Below, in pieces: positions 17,820 to 26,954 of a stretch of DNA of 64,000 bases. The position numbers were made by a program, and so were the translations under genes. The stretch is from JBOGEN01 sp050743265 (lineage in GTDB: Bacteria; Actinomycetota; Actinomycetes; JBOGEN01), in the NCBI GenBank assembly GCA_050743265.1, contig JBOGEN010000225.1:1-64000 (forward strand), written 5' to 3'. The notes beneath the pieces are model-generated. The model searched no databases. It was not told the DNA's origin and saw only the letters and a program-made list of their open reading frames with translations. Numbering within the stretch: the first letter of the stretch is position 1; every line of letters starts with the position of its first letter.

Positions 17820-18986
17820 TCAGGTGAGCGCGGCGATCAGCACGCTGGCGAGCAGTCCGCACGCCAGGACGGCCCCGGCGAGCACGGCCAGCGGTCGCCA
17901 GGCGACCTCACGGCGCATGACGAGCAGCGAGGGCAGGTTCGCGGCGGGCAGCGTGATCAGCAGGACGGCCGCCACCGCGGGGGCCATGCCGGCGGCCAGG
18001 AGGCCCTGGATGATCGGGATCTCCGCCGCCGTCGCGATCGGGAACAGCAGGCCCACCAGCGCGAGGACGACCGCCGTGGCCACCGCGGCGCCCTCGGCGC
18101 TGCCGGACGCGGCGAACAGCCACCCTCGCAGGGCTCCGAGCACGAACACCGCGGCGACGTACCCGGGCAGGATCTGCCGCGCGAGCCGGCCGAGGACGCG
18201 GACGAACCGCACCGCCCCGTGCCGCAGCGAGGACGAGCCCACGGAGCCGCAGTCCAGCGCGCCCGCGGGCTCACCCGGGTCACTATCCTCGCCCCGGTTC
18301 CGGGCGATGCGGGCCAGCGCGGCGGTCACCGCGAACACGAGCAGGGCCCCGACCGTGACGCGTACGGCCGCCCACTGCCACGGCAGCACCACCACGAGGA
18401 AGACGATCACGACAGGGTTCAGCGTGGGGTTGCCGACCCAGAAGGCGAGTGTGGACGGCGTGGAGGCGCCCTGCCGCCGCAGGCTCGACGCGACGGGGGC
18501 CGCGCAGCAGGAACACATCATCGAGGCCGTCGAGGCCAGCCCGGCGGTCACCACGTCACCGTGGGCCCGGCGCCGCCGCAGCGTCCGCAGCAGCCAGCGC
18601 CGGGGCAGGAACGTCTCCACCGCCGCGGCGATGAGGAACCCGGCGACGAGGGCGATCCACACCGAGTCGAAGTAGAGGACCGCGTAGTCCAGGCCTGCCT
18701 GCAGCGAAGGATCCGGCACCCGGCCGGTCCCGTCGACGAGAGCCGAGGTCCCCAAGGTGTGGTCACCCATCACAGCGGGGACCTTGAGGGCATACGGCCA
18801 CCACTTGGCCCAGGTCAAGGCGGCAACAGTGAGTGCGCAGAACAACACGACCGCCGGTACGGACACCCGGCTCGCGTCCGCGGGAGCGGCGCGGGCAGCC
18901 GTACGGGCGCTGCTGCCGGGCAGGCTGTCAGCAATGTTCGGGGCCTTCGAGCCGGCGGTGCCGGCCTGGGGGTCTCGAGCAGGCAC
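17820..18986 (-). CDS. Permease of the DUF318/ArsP-like family
   Basis: A 388-residue integral membrane protein with about eight to ten hydrophobic segments. The signature MMCSCCAAPVASSLRRQG (near residue 170) and AFWVGNPTLNPVVIVFL is characteristic of PF03773-type permeases, some of which export organoarsenicals; the twin cysteine is present. A second, related repeat in the C-terminal half has LLFPIATAAEIPIIQGL. GTG 18986 follows GAGAGGA; the longer open frame upstream lacks support. It is divergent from the oxc-like gene and convergent with the formamidase remnant. Its substrate is unknown, and its link to oxalate metabolism is only positional. Confidence 0.75.
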   Translation of the reverse strand: MPARDPQAGTAGSKAPNIADSLPGSSARTAARAAPADASRVSVPAVVLFCALTVAALTWAKWWPYALKVPAVMGDHTLGTSALVDGTGRVPDPSLQAGLDYAVLYFDSVWIALVAGFLIAAAVETFLPRRWLLRTLRRRRAHGDVVTAGLASTASMMCSCCAAPVASSLRRQGASTPSTLAFWVGNPTLNPVVIVFLVVVLPWQWAAVRVTVGALLVFAVTAALARIARNRGEDSDPGEPAGALDCGSVGSSSLRHGAVRFVRVLGRLARQILPGYVAAVFVLGALRGWLFAASGSAEGAAVATAVVLALVGLLFPIATAAEIPIIQGLLAAGMAPAVAAVLLITLPAANLPSLLVMRREVAWRPLAVLAGAVLACGLLASVLIAALT

Positions 18987-19113
18987 GTGCGCCGTCCTCT
19001 CGCACCGCGGGGAGCGGTCTCTCGCGGCGGGCGGGGCCAGCCCGGGCGATGGAGGAAACCTCACCACCCGGGCTGGACAAATGTCCCTATTCGGAGTAGG
19101 AGTGAGGACTACA

Positions 19114-19131
19114 TCATACGGTATGCAGTAA
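19114..19131 (+). promoter_or_regulatory. Putative operator upstream of the oxc-like gene
   Basis: Contains the perfect palindrome CATACGGTATG (19115-19125) followed by CAGTA, as in the MFS site (ATACGGTATCCAGTA). It lies about 100 bases before the proposed start. Confidence 0.55.
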
Positions 19132-19222
19132 GCCAGCAGGCGCCACGGTGTCGCTGACCCCCCAGGCGGTCCAGGACATGCACGGCGGTGACCTCGTCCG
19201 ACATGAGGAGATGACCACACAG

Positions 19223-20947
19223 ATGGCTCAGACCGCGAGCGAGCGCTCTACCGGAGCGACCTCCGAGCCGGCCCGCGACCCGGAGCAGATCTCCGGCGGC
19301 CACCTCGTCGCCAAGGCCCTCAAGGCCGAGGGTGTCGACACGATCTTCACTCTCTGCGGCGGCCACATCATCGACATCTACGACGGATGCGTGGACGAGG
19401 GCATCCGGGTCGTCGACGTACGCCACGAGCAGGTAGCTGCGCACGCCGCCGACGCGTACGCGCGCCTCACAGGGAAACCCGGCTGTGCCGTCGTGACCGC
19501 GGGTCCGGGCACCACCGACGCGGTGACCGGCGTGGCGAACGCGCTGCGTGCCGAGAGCCCGATGCTGCTCATCGGCGGCCAGGGCGCGCTCACCCAGCAC
19601 AAGATGGGCTCGCTGCAGGACCTGCCGCACGTCGACATGATGGGCCCGATCACGAAGTTCGCCGCGACGGTCCCGTCGACCGAGCGCGTGGCGGACCTGG
19701 TCTCGATGGCCTTCCGCGAGTGCTACCACGGGGCGCCTGGCCCGTCGTTCCTCGAGATCCCGCGCGACGTGCTCGACGCGAAGGTGCCGCGCGAGAAAGC
19801 GCGCATCCCTGCGGCCGGTCACTACCGCGCCTCGACCCGCAGCGCAGGCGACCCCGAGTCGATCGAGAAGCTCGCCGAGATCCTGGCGGGCGCGGAGAAG
19901 CCGTGCATCCTGCTCGGCAACCAGGTCTGGCAGTGCCGTGCGGCCGACGCGGCCACGGAGTTCGCCAAGACGCTGAACGTCCCCGTCTACATGAACGGGG
20001 CAGGTCGCGGCACGCTGCCCCCCGGCGACCCGCACCACTTCCAGCAGTCCCGGCGGTACGCGTTCAACAACGCCGATGTGATCATCATCGTGGGTACGCC
20101 GTTCGACTTCCGGATGGGCTACGGCCGCCGGCTCCCCGAGAACGCCACGGTCGTGCAGATCGACCTCGACTACCGCTCCGTCGGCAAGAACCGCGACGTC
20201 GACCTCGGCATCGTCGGCGACGCCGGCCTGGTCCTCTCGGCGGTGACGCGGTCGGTCTCCGGCCGTGACGAGTCCGGAGCGGCCAACCGCAAGCCGTGGC
20301 TGGAGGAGCTGCGCGCCGAGGAGACCCGCGCGTACGAGAAGCGCCTCCCGACCCAGCTCTCCGACGCACAGCCGATCCACCCGCTGCGCCTCGTGCACGA
20401 GATCAACGAGTTCCTCACCGAGGACAGCATCTACATCGGGGACGGCGGCGACGTCGTCACGTTCTCCGGCGGCGTCGTCCAGCCGCGCAAGCCAGGGCAC
20501 TGGATGGACCCGGGCCCGCTCGGCACGCTCGGTGTCGGCGTCCCGTTCGTCATGGCGGCCAAGCTCGCCTGCCCGGAGAAGGAGGTCGTCGCGCTCTTCG
20601 GTGACGGTGCCTTCAGCCTCACCGGCTGGGACTTCGAGACGCTGGTCCGCTTCGACCTGCCGTTCATCGGTGTGATCGGCAACAACTCGTCGATGAACCA
20701 GATCCGCTACGGCCAGATCGCCAAGTACGGCGCCGACCGCGGAGAGATCGGCAACACGCTCGGTGACGTCCGCTACTCCGAGTTCGCGAAGATGCTCGGC
20801 GGGTACGGCGAGGAGGTCCGCGACCCCAAGGACATCGCCCCGGCGCTGCAGCGGGCGCGGGAGTCCGGCAAGCCCTCGCTCATCAACGTCTGGATCGACC
20901 CGGAGGTCTACGCCCCCGGGACCATGAACCAGACCATGTACAAGTGA
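19223..20947 (+). CDS. ThDP-dependent lyase, probable oxalyl-CoA decarboxylase / 2-hydroxyacyl-CoA lyase family
   Basis: Predicted to decarboxylate oxalyl-CoA to formyl-CoA. The 574-residue chain has the three-domain ThDP enzyme layout: the catalytic Glu in VRHEQVAAHAADAYARL, a central domain with VQIDLDYRSVGKNRDVD, and the cofactor motif GDGAFSLTGWDFETL followed by GNNSSMNQIRYGQ. It is clearly related to acetolactate synthase and 2-hydroxyacyl-CoA lyase, but is not very close to the Oxalobacter Oxc sequence as I recall it. The formyl-CoA transferase gene 39 bases downstream is the main reason for the oxalate assignment. ATG 19223 is 12 bases after GAGGAG; ATG 19211 is too near that site. A 2-hydroxyacyl-CoA lyase acting on formyl-CoA is the main alternative. 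Confidence 0.75.
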   Translation: MAQTASERSTGATSEPARDPEQISGGHLVAKALKAEGVDTIFTLCGGHIIDIYDGCVDEGIRVVDVRHEQVAAHAADAYARLTGKPGCAVVTAGPGTTDAVTGVANALRAESPMLLIGGQGALTQHKMGSLQDLPHVDMMGPITKFAATVPSTERVADLVSMAFRECYHGAPGPSFLEIPRDVLDAKVPREKARIPAAGHYRASTRSAGDPESIEKLAEILAGAEKPCILLGNQVWQCRAADAATEFAKTLNVPVYMNGAGRGTLPPGDPHHFQQSRRYAFNNADVIIIVGTPFDFRMGYGRRLPENATVVQIDLDYRSVGKNRDVDLGIVGDAGLVLSAVTRSVSGRDESGAANRKPWLEELRAEETRAYEKRLPTQLSDAQPIHPLRLVHEINEFLTEDSIYIGDGGDVVTFSGGVVQPRKPGHWMDPGPLGTLGVGVPFVMAAKLACPEKEVVALFGDGAFSLTGWDFETLVRFDLPFIGVIGNNSSMNQIRYGQIAKYGADRGEIGNTLGDVRYSEFAKMLGGYGEEVRDPKDIAPALQRARESGKPSLINVWIDPEVYAPGTMNQTMYK

Positions 20948-20986
20948 CGGGCCTTCCCCTGTGAGTTCTGCATGAGAGGAGGGGCC

Positions 20987-22213
20987 ATGGCGAAGGCCCT
21001 CGACGGTGTCCGTGTGCTCGACATGACCCATGTCCAGTCCGGCCCGTCAGCCACGCAGATCCTCGCCTGGCTGGGCGCGGACGTGGTGAAACTCGAGGCA
21101 CCGACCGGCGACGTGACGCGCGGGCAGCTGCGCGACCTGCCGGACGTGGACAGCCTGTACTTCACGATGCTCAACGGCAACAAGCGCAGCATCACGCTCA
21201 ACATGAAGTCCGACAAGGGCAAGGAGATCTTCACCAAGCTGGTGGCGAACTCCGACGTCCTCGTCGAGAACTTCGGTCCCGGGGCCATCGACCGGATGGG
21301 CTTCACCTGGGACAAGCTCCAGGAGATCAACCCGCGGCTCGTGTACGCGTCCATCAAGGGCTTCGGCCCCGGCAGGTACGCCGACTTCAAGGCGTACGAG
21401 GTCGTGGCCCAGGCGATGGGCGGCGCGATGGCGACCACCGGCTTCGAGGACGGGCCACCGACGGCCACCGGAGCCCAGATCGGGGACTCGGGTACGGGCA
21501 TCCATCTGGTCGCGGGTATCCTCGCCGCGCTCTACCAGCGTGTCACCACGGGGCGAGGACAGCGCGTCAACGTCGCCATGCAGGAGGCAGTGCTCAACTT
21601 GTGCCGGGTCAAGCTCCGTGACCAGCAGCGGCTGGCCCACGGGCCGCTCAATGAATACCCCAACGCCGAGTTCGGCGACGAGGTGCCGCGGTCGGGCAAC
21701 GCGTCCGGCGGCGGCCAGCCGGGCTGGGCCGTGAAGTGCCAGGGCGGCGGCCCCAACGACTACATCTACGTGATCATCCAGCCGCCCGGCTGGGAGCCGC
21801 TGATGAAGCTCGTCGGCCGCCCCGAGCTCGTCGACGACCCGGAATGGGCGACGCCCAAGGCCCGGCTCGACAAGCTCGACAAGTGCTTCGCGCTCATCGA
21901 GGAGTGGACGGAGCAGCACTCCAAGGCCGAGGTCATGGACGCGCTCAACGCTCACAACATCCCCTGTGGGCCGATCCTGTCGACCAAGGAGCTCATCGAG
22001 GACGAGACGCTCGCGGACCTCGGCGCCGTCGTCGACGTCGACCACCCCACCCGGGGCGTCTACAAGACCGTGGGCTGCCCGGTGAAGCTCTCGGACTCGC
22101 CGGTGAACGTCGAGCGGTCGCCGCTGCTCGGAGAGCACAACGATCTGGTGTACGGCGAGCTCGGCCTCACGCACGACCAGCTGTCCGAGCTCAAGGCGGA
22201 GGGCGTCCTGTAG
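20987..22213 (+). CDS. frc: Formyl-CoA:oxalate CoA-transferase
   Basis: Moves CoA from formyl-CoA to oxalate, releasing formate and making oxalyl-CoA. This 408-residue family III CoA-transferase matches Oxalobacter Frc along its length: [40 protein letters not shown], the active-site aspartate Asp167 in [13 protein letters not shown], and [10 protein letters not shown], where Frc has its flexible glycine loop. The C-terminal [15 protein letters not shown] is also typical. ATG 20987 follows GAGGAGGGG. It forms an operon with the ThDP enzyme upstream and probably with the acyl-CoA ligase downstream. Assignment is strong for the family and good for the substrate because of the shared glycine loop. 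Confidence 0.92.
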   Translation: MAKALDGVRVLDMTHVQSGPSATQILAWLGADVVKLEAPTGDVTRGQLRDLPDVDSLYFTMLNGNKRSITLNMKSDKGKEIFTKLVANSDVLVENFGPGAIDRMGFTWDKLQEINPRLVYASIKGFGPGRYADFKAYEVVAQAMGGAMATTGFEDGPPTATGAQIGDSGTGIHLVAGILAALYQRVTTGRGQRVNVAMQEAVLNLCRVKLRDQQRLAHGPLNEYPNAEFGDEVPRSGNASGGGQPGWAVKCQGGGPNDYIYVIIQPPGWEPLMKLVGRPELVDDPEWATPKARLDKLDKCFALIEEWTEQHSKAEVMDALNAHNIPCGPILSTKELIEDETLADLGAVVDVDHPTRGVYKTVGCPVKLSDSPVNVERSPLLGEHNDLVYGELGLTHDQLSELKAEGVL

Positions 22214-22296
22214 ATGGTTCCGCTACGCCCCCAGACCCGGCACGCACGCGACCGGAACGTACGTATGGGCACCCCCGCCCACGAGGAGGAGAACTG

Positions 22297-24426
22297 ATGG
22301 CCTACGACCGTGACGCGGCGAAGGCAGTCGTCGACAGGGCACTGGCGGACGGCCGCTCGTCGCTGACCGCGGACGAGGGCAAGGCAGTCTGTGACGCCTA
22401 CGGCATCCCGACGCCTGCCGAAGGCATCGCCACCTCCGCGGACGAGGCCTCGTCCCTCGCCCGGGAGATCGGCTTCCCGGTGGTCATGAAGATCGTCTCG
22501 CCGGACATCCTGCACAAGACCGAGGCCGGCGGCGTGGTCGTGGGAGTCGACTCGCCCGAGCGCGTCGCGGAGACGTTCAACACGATCACGGCGAGCGCCA
22601 AGGCCTACAAGGCCGACGCGAGCATCACCGGCGTCCAGGTGCAGCAGATGCTCACCTCGGGCGAGGAGGTCATCGTCGGTGCGACGACTGACCCGACGTT
22701 CGGCAAGGTGGTCGCGTTCGGCCTGGGCGGCGTCCTGGTCGAGGTGCTCAAGGACGTGACGTTCCGGCTGGCACCGACCACGGCCGAGGAGGCCGCGTCC
22801 ATGGTGGACGGCATCGCCACCGCCGAGGTGCTCGACGGTGTCCGCGGCCGGCCCGCCTCCGACAAGGCGGCCGTGGCGGACATCATCAAGAGGGTGTCCG
22901 ACCTGGTCACCGACATCCCGGCGCTGTCCGAGGTCGACCTCAACCCGGTGCTCGCCACGCCGAACGGCGCCACCGCGGTCGACGTTCGCCTGCTCGTGGA
23001 CGAGGACGCGGCCAAGCCGGTCCAGCGGTTCAGCCAGGACGAGATCCTCGCGTCGATGAACCGCATCATGAGGCCGCGGTCCATCGCCGTGATCGGCGCG
23101 TCCAACGAGGCCGGCAAGATCGGCAACTCGGTGATGCGCAACCTCGTCGACGGCGGCTACAAGGGCGACATCTACCCGGTGAACCCGAAGGCCGACGAGA
23201 TCCTCGGCCTGACCGCGTACAAGAGCGTGTCCGAGGTGCCCGGCGAGGTCGACGTCGCGGTGTTCGCTGTGCCGGCCAAGTTCGTCCCGTCCACGCTGGA
23301 GCAGGTCGGCGAGAAGGGGATCGCCGGTGCGATCCTCATCCCCTCCGGCTTCGCCGAGACCGGCAACCAGGAGCTGCAGGACGAGGCCGTCGCCGTGGCC
23401 CGCAAGCACGGCGTACGCCTGCTCGGGCCGAACATCTACGGCTACTACTACACGCCGGAGAACCTCTGCGCGACGTTCTGCACGCCGTACGACGTCAAGG
23501 GTGAGGTCGCCCTGACCTCGCAGAGCGGCGGCATCGGCATGGCGATCCTCGGCTTCAGCCGGAGCACCAAGATGGGTGTCTCCGCGATCGTCGGCGTCGG
23601 GAACAAGGCCGACATCGACGAGGACGACCTGCTCACCTTCTTCGAGCAGGACGACAACACCGGCTGCATCGCCATGCACCTCGAGGACCTCAAGGACGGC
23701 CGCGCCTTCGCCGAGGTGGCCAAGCGCGTGTCGAAGAAGAAGCCGGTCATCGTGCTCAAGGCCGGGCGCACCGACATGGGTGCCCGTGCGGCGAGCTCGC
23801 ACACCGGTGCTCTCGCCGGCAACGACAAGGTGTACGACGACATCCTGCGGCAGAGCGGAGTGCTGCGCGCGCCAGGCCTCAACGAGATGCTCGAGTACGC
23901 CCGGGGCGTGCCGCTGCTCCCGACGCCGAAGGGCGAGAACGTCGTCATCATCACCGGTGCCGGCGGGTCGGGCGTCCTGCTCTCGGACGCGGTCGTCGAC
24001 AACGACCTCACGCTGATGACGATGCCGCCGGACCTGGACGAGGCCTTCAAGGCGTACATCCCGCCGTTCGGCGCGTCCGGCAACCCGGTCGACATCACCG
24101 GTGGCGAGCCGCCTTTGACGTACCGGAACACGATCAAGCTGGGGCTCGAGGACGAGCGCGTCCACTCGCTCATCCTCGGCTACTGGCACACGATCGTGAC
24201 GCCGCCGATGGTGTTCGCCGAGCTCGTCGCCGAGGTCGTCGACGAGGCCCGCGCGAACGGCATCGACAAGCCGGTCGTCGCGTCCCTGTCCGGGGACGTC
24301 GAGGTCGAGAAGGCGAGCGACTACCTGTTCGACCACGGGGTCGTCGCGTACCCGTACACGACGGAGAAGCCTGTCGCGGTGCTGGGGGCGAAGTACCGCT
24401 GGGCACGGGGTGCAGGACTGCTCTGA
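22297..24426 (+). CDS. NDP-forming acyl-CoA ligase, fused subunits (beta ATP-grasp then alpha)
   Basis: A 709-residue acetyl-CoA-synthetase (ADP-forming)-family enzyme. Residues 1-235 are the ATP-grasp part (ADEGKAVCDAYGIPTP, KIVSPDILHKTEAGGV, EVDLNPVLA). Residues 250-700 are the CoA-binding alpha part (PRSIAVIGASNEAGKIG, YPVNPKADEILG, LTSQSGGIGMAI, and the phospho-histidine in ASSHTGALAGND). The order beta-alpha is reversed relative to many archaeal enzymes but is known in fused forms. ATG 22297 follows GAGGAGGAG. Located directly after frc, it could make oxalyl-CoA from oxalate and CoA, priming the cycle, or conserve ATP from a CoA thioester. The substrate is inference. Confidence 0.85.
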   Translation: MAYDRDAAKAVVDRALADGRSSLTADEGKAVCDAYGIPTPAEGIATSADEASSLAREIGFPVVMKIVSPDILHKTEAGGVVVGVDSPERVAETFNTITASAKAYKADASITGVQVQQMLTSGEEVIVGATTDPTFGKVVAFGLGGVLVEVLKDVTFRLAPTTAEEAASMVDGIATAEVLDGVRGRPASDKAAVADIIKRVSDLVTDIPALSEVDLNPVLATPNGATAVDVRLLVDEDAAKPVQRFSQDEILASMNRIMRPRSIAVIGASNEAGKIGNSVMRNLVDGGYKGDIYPVNPKADEILGLTAYKSVSEVPGEVDVAVFAVPAKFVPSTLEQVGEKGIAGAILIPSGFAETGNQELQDEAVAVARKHGVRLLGPNIYGYYYTPENLCATFCTPYDVKGEVALTSQSGGIGMAILGFSRSTKMGVSAIVGVGNKADIDEDDLLTFFEQDDNTGCIAMHLEDLKDGRAFAEVAKRVSKKKPVIVLKAGRTDMGARAASSHTGALAGNDKVYDDILRQSGVLRAPGLNEMLEYARGVPLLPTPKGENVVIITGAGGSGVLLSDAVVDNDLTLMTMPPDLDEAFKAYIPPFGASGNPVDITGGEPPLTYRNTIKLGLEDERVHSLILGYWHTIVTPPMVFAELVAEVVDEARANGIDKPVVASLSGDVEVEKASDYLFDHGVVAYPYTTEKPVAVLGAKYRWARGAGLL

Positions 24427-24604
24427 GGAGACGCAACGCAGGGAGGCCAAGGGGTGGACGAAGGAGTTGATGTCGTAAACCACACAGGACACGGCCAAGA
24501 CTGACGACCCGACCCGACCGGTAGATCTTCGACCGCACCAACTGCCGGGCCGCCAGCCAAGAGGAGTCATTCAACCAACTCCCGGACCCTCAAGAGAGGT
24601 CGTC

Positions 24605-26104
24605 GTGGACGTCGAAAACACCCCTCCATCGTCCCAGGTCGGGGCGTCAAGCGTTACTGAAGAACGTGTCTGGCATGCGGGCCGTGAGGAGCCCATGCCC
24701 ATCCGGACGTTGCCGGATCCGCCTGCCTCGATTCACATCACCGGGCCTGCCATGATCCTCGTCGCCCTCGGCGTCGGCCTTGGTGAGACGTACATGTGGC
24801 CGCGGCTGGTCGTGCTGTTCGGCCCGGACATCCGGTGGCTGTTCCTCGTCGGCGTCAGCCTGCAGGCCGTCGTCATGATGGAGATGGCCCGCTACGCCCT
24901 GGCGACCGGAGAGAGCATCTTCTTCGGCGCAGCCCGGGTGTTCAAGCCGTTGATGTGGTTGTTCTTCGTCACGGCCCTGCTCACCTACATCTGGCCCGGC
25001 CACATCGCCGGCGGCGCGCTGGCCCTCGGGCAGATCATCGATGTCAACTATGTCGTGCTCGGGATCGTCGGGCTCTTGACCATCGGGCTGGTGTTCTCGT
25101 TCGCGACGGTCATCTACAACCTGCTCGAGAACGTCCTGTCGGTCCTCATCGGGGTCCTGGTCCTCGGGTCGGCGATCGTGGCGTCCATCGTCGGGAGCAT
25201 GGAGCACGTCTCCAGCACGCTCACCGGCATGTTCGCGTTCGGCTACTTCCCGAGCGAGGCCCACACCGCGCTCTGGTTCCCCGTCATCGTCGGGTCGATC
25301 GCCTTCGCCGGGCCGTCGGGGATGCAGCAGATGTGGTACACGCTCTACCTGCGTGACAAGGGCGCGGGCATGGGCGCCTACCTGCCGAAGATCCGCGGGC
25401 TGACCCACTCCGGCGAAGAGGAGACCATGCCGGATCGCGGGTACATGTTCGACACGGACAACCCGGCCGAGGTCGAGAAGTGGAAGGGCTGGCGTCGCTG
25501 GGTCAACTACGACGCGATCGTGCTCTTCTGGGGCATCACCATGCTCGTGACCATCGTGTTCACCGTGCTCGCCCAGGCTGCGTCGGCTCGCAACCCGAAC
25601 GTCGCCGACCTGCTGCGGGCCGACGAGCAGGACGCCGCGCTGCAGGCGATGGCCGACGCGTTCAGTGCGGCCGGTGGGCCGGCGCTCGGCACCTTCTTCT
25701 TCGGGTTCATCGCACTCGTCGCGTGGAAGTCGAGCCTGGGTCTGTTCGACGCGTTCTCCCGCGGCCAGGCAGACATCACGTACTACTTCATCCCGGGCAT
25801 GAAGCGATTCAAGATGTCACACATCTACTTCGGCTTCCTCTGGGGCGTGATCCTGTTCGGCTGCGTGACGCTGGTGACCATGGGTGACAGCGACGGACCA
25901 GGAGCGATCCTGGACCTGCTGGCCTTCCTGTCGGCGTTCTCGATGGGTGCGTACTGCATCGTCCTGCTGCTGGTGAACAACACGCTGTTGCCGAAGAAGA
26001 TCAGGCCGAACATCCTCACGAACGCGATCATCGCGTTCGGTGCGGTGTTCTACCTGGGCGCGCAGTTCTACAGCCTGTTCAAGTTCGGGGCCCCGCTCGA
26101 CTGA
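24605..26104 (+). CDS. Nramp-superfamily transporter lacking canonical metal motifs (paralogue 1)
   Basis: A 499-residue membrane protein with about eleven hydrophobic segments in an Nramp/LeuT-like pattern. In place of the metal-binding DPGN of helix 1 it has GLGETYMWPRLVV, and in place of the MPH of helix 6 it has AFAGPSGMQQMWYTLYLRD. ATGESIFFGAARVF resembles the ATG segment of Nramp-related proteins. GTG 24605 follows AGAGAGG. It is about 70% identical by eye over most of its length to the protein at 28574, and it follows the oxalate CoA-ligase by 178 bases. The missing ligands argue against ordinary manganese or iron transport; an organic acid or another ion is possible. Confidence 0.75.
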   Translation: MDVENTPPSSQVGASSVTEERVWHAGREEPMPIRTLPDPPASIHITGPAMILVALGVGLGETYMWPRLVVLFGPDIRWLFLVGVSLQAVVMMEMARYALATGESIFFGAARVFKPLMWLFFVTALLTYIWPGHIAGGALALGQIIDVNYVVLGIVGLLTIGLVFSFATVIYNLLENVLSVLIGVLVLGSAIVASIVGSMEHVSSTLTGMFAFGYFPSEAHTALWFPVIVGSIAFAGPSGMQQMWYTLYLRDKGAGMGAYLPKIRGLTHSGEEETMPDRGYMFDTDNPAEVEKWKGWRRWVNYDAIVLFWGITMLVTIVFTVLAQAASARNPNVADLLRADEQDAALQAMADAFSAAGGPALGTFFFGFIALVAWKSSLGLFDAFSRGQADITYYFIPGMKRFKMSHIYFGFLWGVILFGCVTLVTMGDSDGPGAILDLLAFLSAFSMGAYCIVLLLVNNTLLPKKIRPNILTNAIIAFGAVFYLGAQFYSLFKFGAPLD

Positions 26105-26121
26105 CGACTGAAAGGGATCCG

Positions 26122-26700
26122 ATGACAACGGAGAGGCTGACGGGCCGTCAGCAAGGAGAACTGCTTCTCCCGGGGGCAGCCATCGGCCTCACCGCGGGCT
26201 TCGTGGCTGGGGTGGTGGCCGCCTTCGGCGGCCTCCACCTCGGCTACGTCCTCGGCATGGCTGTCGGGCTGGGTGTGCCGCTCGCGTTCGCTGGTGCCGG
26301 ATACGAGGCCCTGCTTGCGTCGGGGCGGGTGCGCTTCAGCGGCATTTTCCCCGCGGCGGTGTTCTGGCTGTTCGCATTCCCGCTCGCGCGCGTGGTCCAC
26401 GAGTTCACCCTCGACATGCTCACAGGTCACCTGTTCGCCCTCCCGGACGCGCTGGTGCCGTTCCTGGCGTACCAGGCGCTCATCAGCACGGGCTTCACGG
26501 TCGGGTTCATGTGGCTGCACGAGCACGTGGCTCCGGTCTGGTGGGTAAAGATCGCCTACCGCAACCCTCGCGCCGCCGAGTACGTCGCGGTCAAGCTGCG
26601 GCAGGCGGACCGGCTCCAGCAGACCAAGCAGAAGGAGAAGGACAAGCGCGACCAGAAGCGGAAGGAGCGAAGGGAGGCCGGCTCCGGTGTCGGTTCTTGA
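26122..26700 (+). CDS. Small membrane protein of unknown function
   Basis: A 192-residue protein that I do not recognise. Residues 10-130 contain about four hydrophobic helices (for example AAIGLTAGFVAGVVAAFGGL and ALISTGFTVGFMWL). The C-terminal 40 residues are strongly basic and helical, rich in Lys, Arg and Gln (QTKQKEKDKRDQKRKERR), and probably cytoplasmic. ATG 26122 follows AAAGGGAT, 17 bases after the transporter stop, so it is surely in the same operon. A role as an accessory subunit of the adjacent Nramp-like transporter is a reasonable guess but is not shown. Confidence 0.72.
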   Translation: MTTERLTGRQQGELLLPGAAIGLTAGFVAGVVAAFGGLHLGYVLGMAVGLGVPLAFAGAGYEALLASGRVRFSGIFPAAVFWLFAFPLARVVHEFTLDMLTGHLFALPDALVPFLAYQALISTGFTVGFMWLHEHVAPVWWVKIAYRNPRAAEYVAVKLRQADRLQQTKQKEKDKRDQKRKERREAGSGVGS

Positions 26701-26710
26701 CGACACGAGT

Positions 26711-26745
26711 ACCCACCGGTAAGAGCGCGCTCTTTACCGGTGGGT
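26711..26745. terminator. Strong inverted repeat, probable terminator
   Basis: ACCCACCGGTAAGAGC pairs with GCTCTTTACCGGTGGGT, about sixteen base pairs with one bulged base and a two-base loop. It lies 11 bases after the small membrane protein gene. There is no run of T afterwards, so it may act as a bidirectional terminator or processing site. Confidence 0.6.
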
Positions 26746-26828
26746 CACTCGATGTGATACGGCGTGGTCGCCCTGGTCGTCCAACTCGAAGCCGACGACC
26801 TGTGCGCGACACCAGGCGCCCCGCACAC

Positions 26829-26954
26829 TCAGGCGGCGACAGGGGCCTCGCGGTCCGTGGTGGTCTCCACCGCGACCGGGTCCTCGATCGGCCGAACCGA
26901 CTCGAGGCTTGCATCCCGCGCACGCAGGGCACCAAAACGACGGGTGAAGAGCAC
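26829..26954 (-). CDS. Possible small protein, 41 residues
   Basis: A short reverse-strand frame starts at GTG 26954 and is preceded by AAGGAG with a seven-base spacer, which is the best ribosome binding site in this gap. The product begins MLFTRRFGALRARDASLE and ends with an acidic, threonine-rich tail. It has no hydrophobic segment and no recognised domain. It lies between forward-strand genes, so it would need its own promoter. It may be spurious, but the ribosome binding site makes it worth recording. Confidence 0.4.
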   Translation of the reverse strand: MLFTRRFGALRARDASLESVRPIEDPVAVETTTDREAPVAA

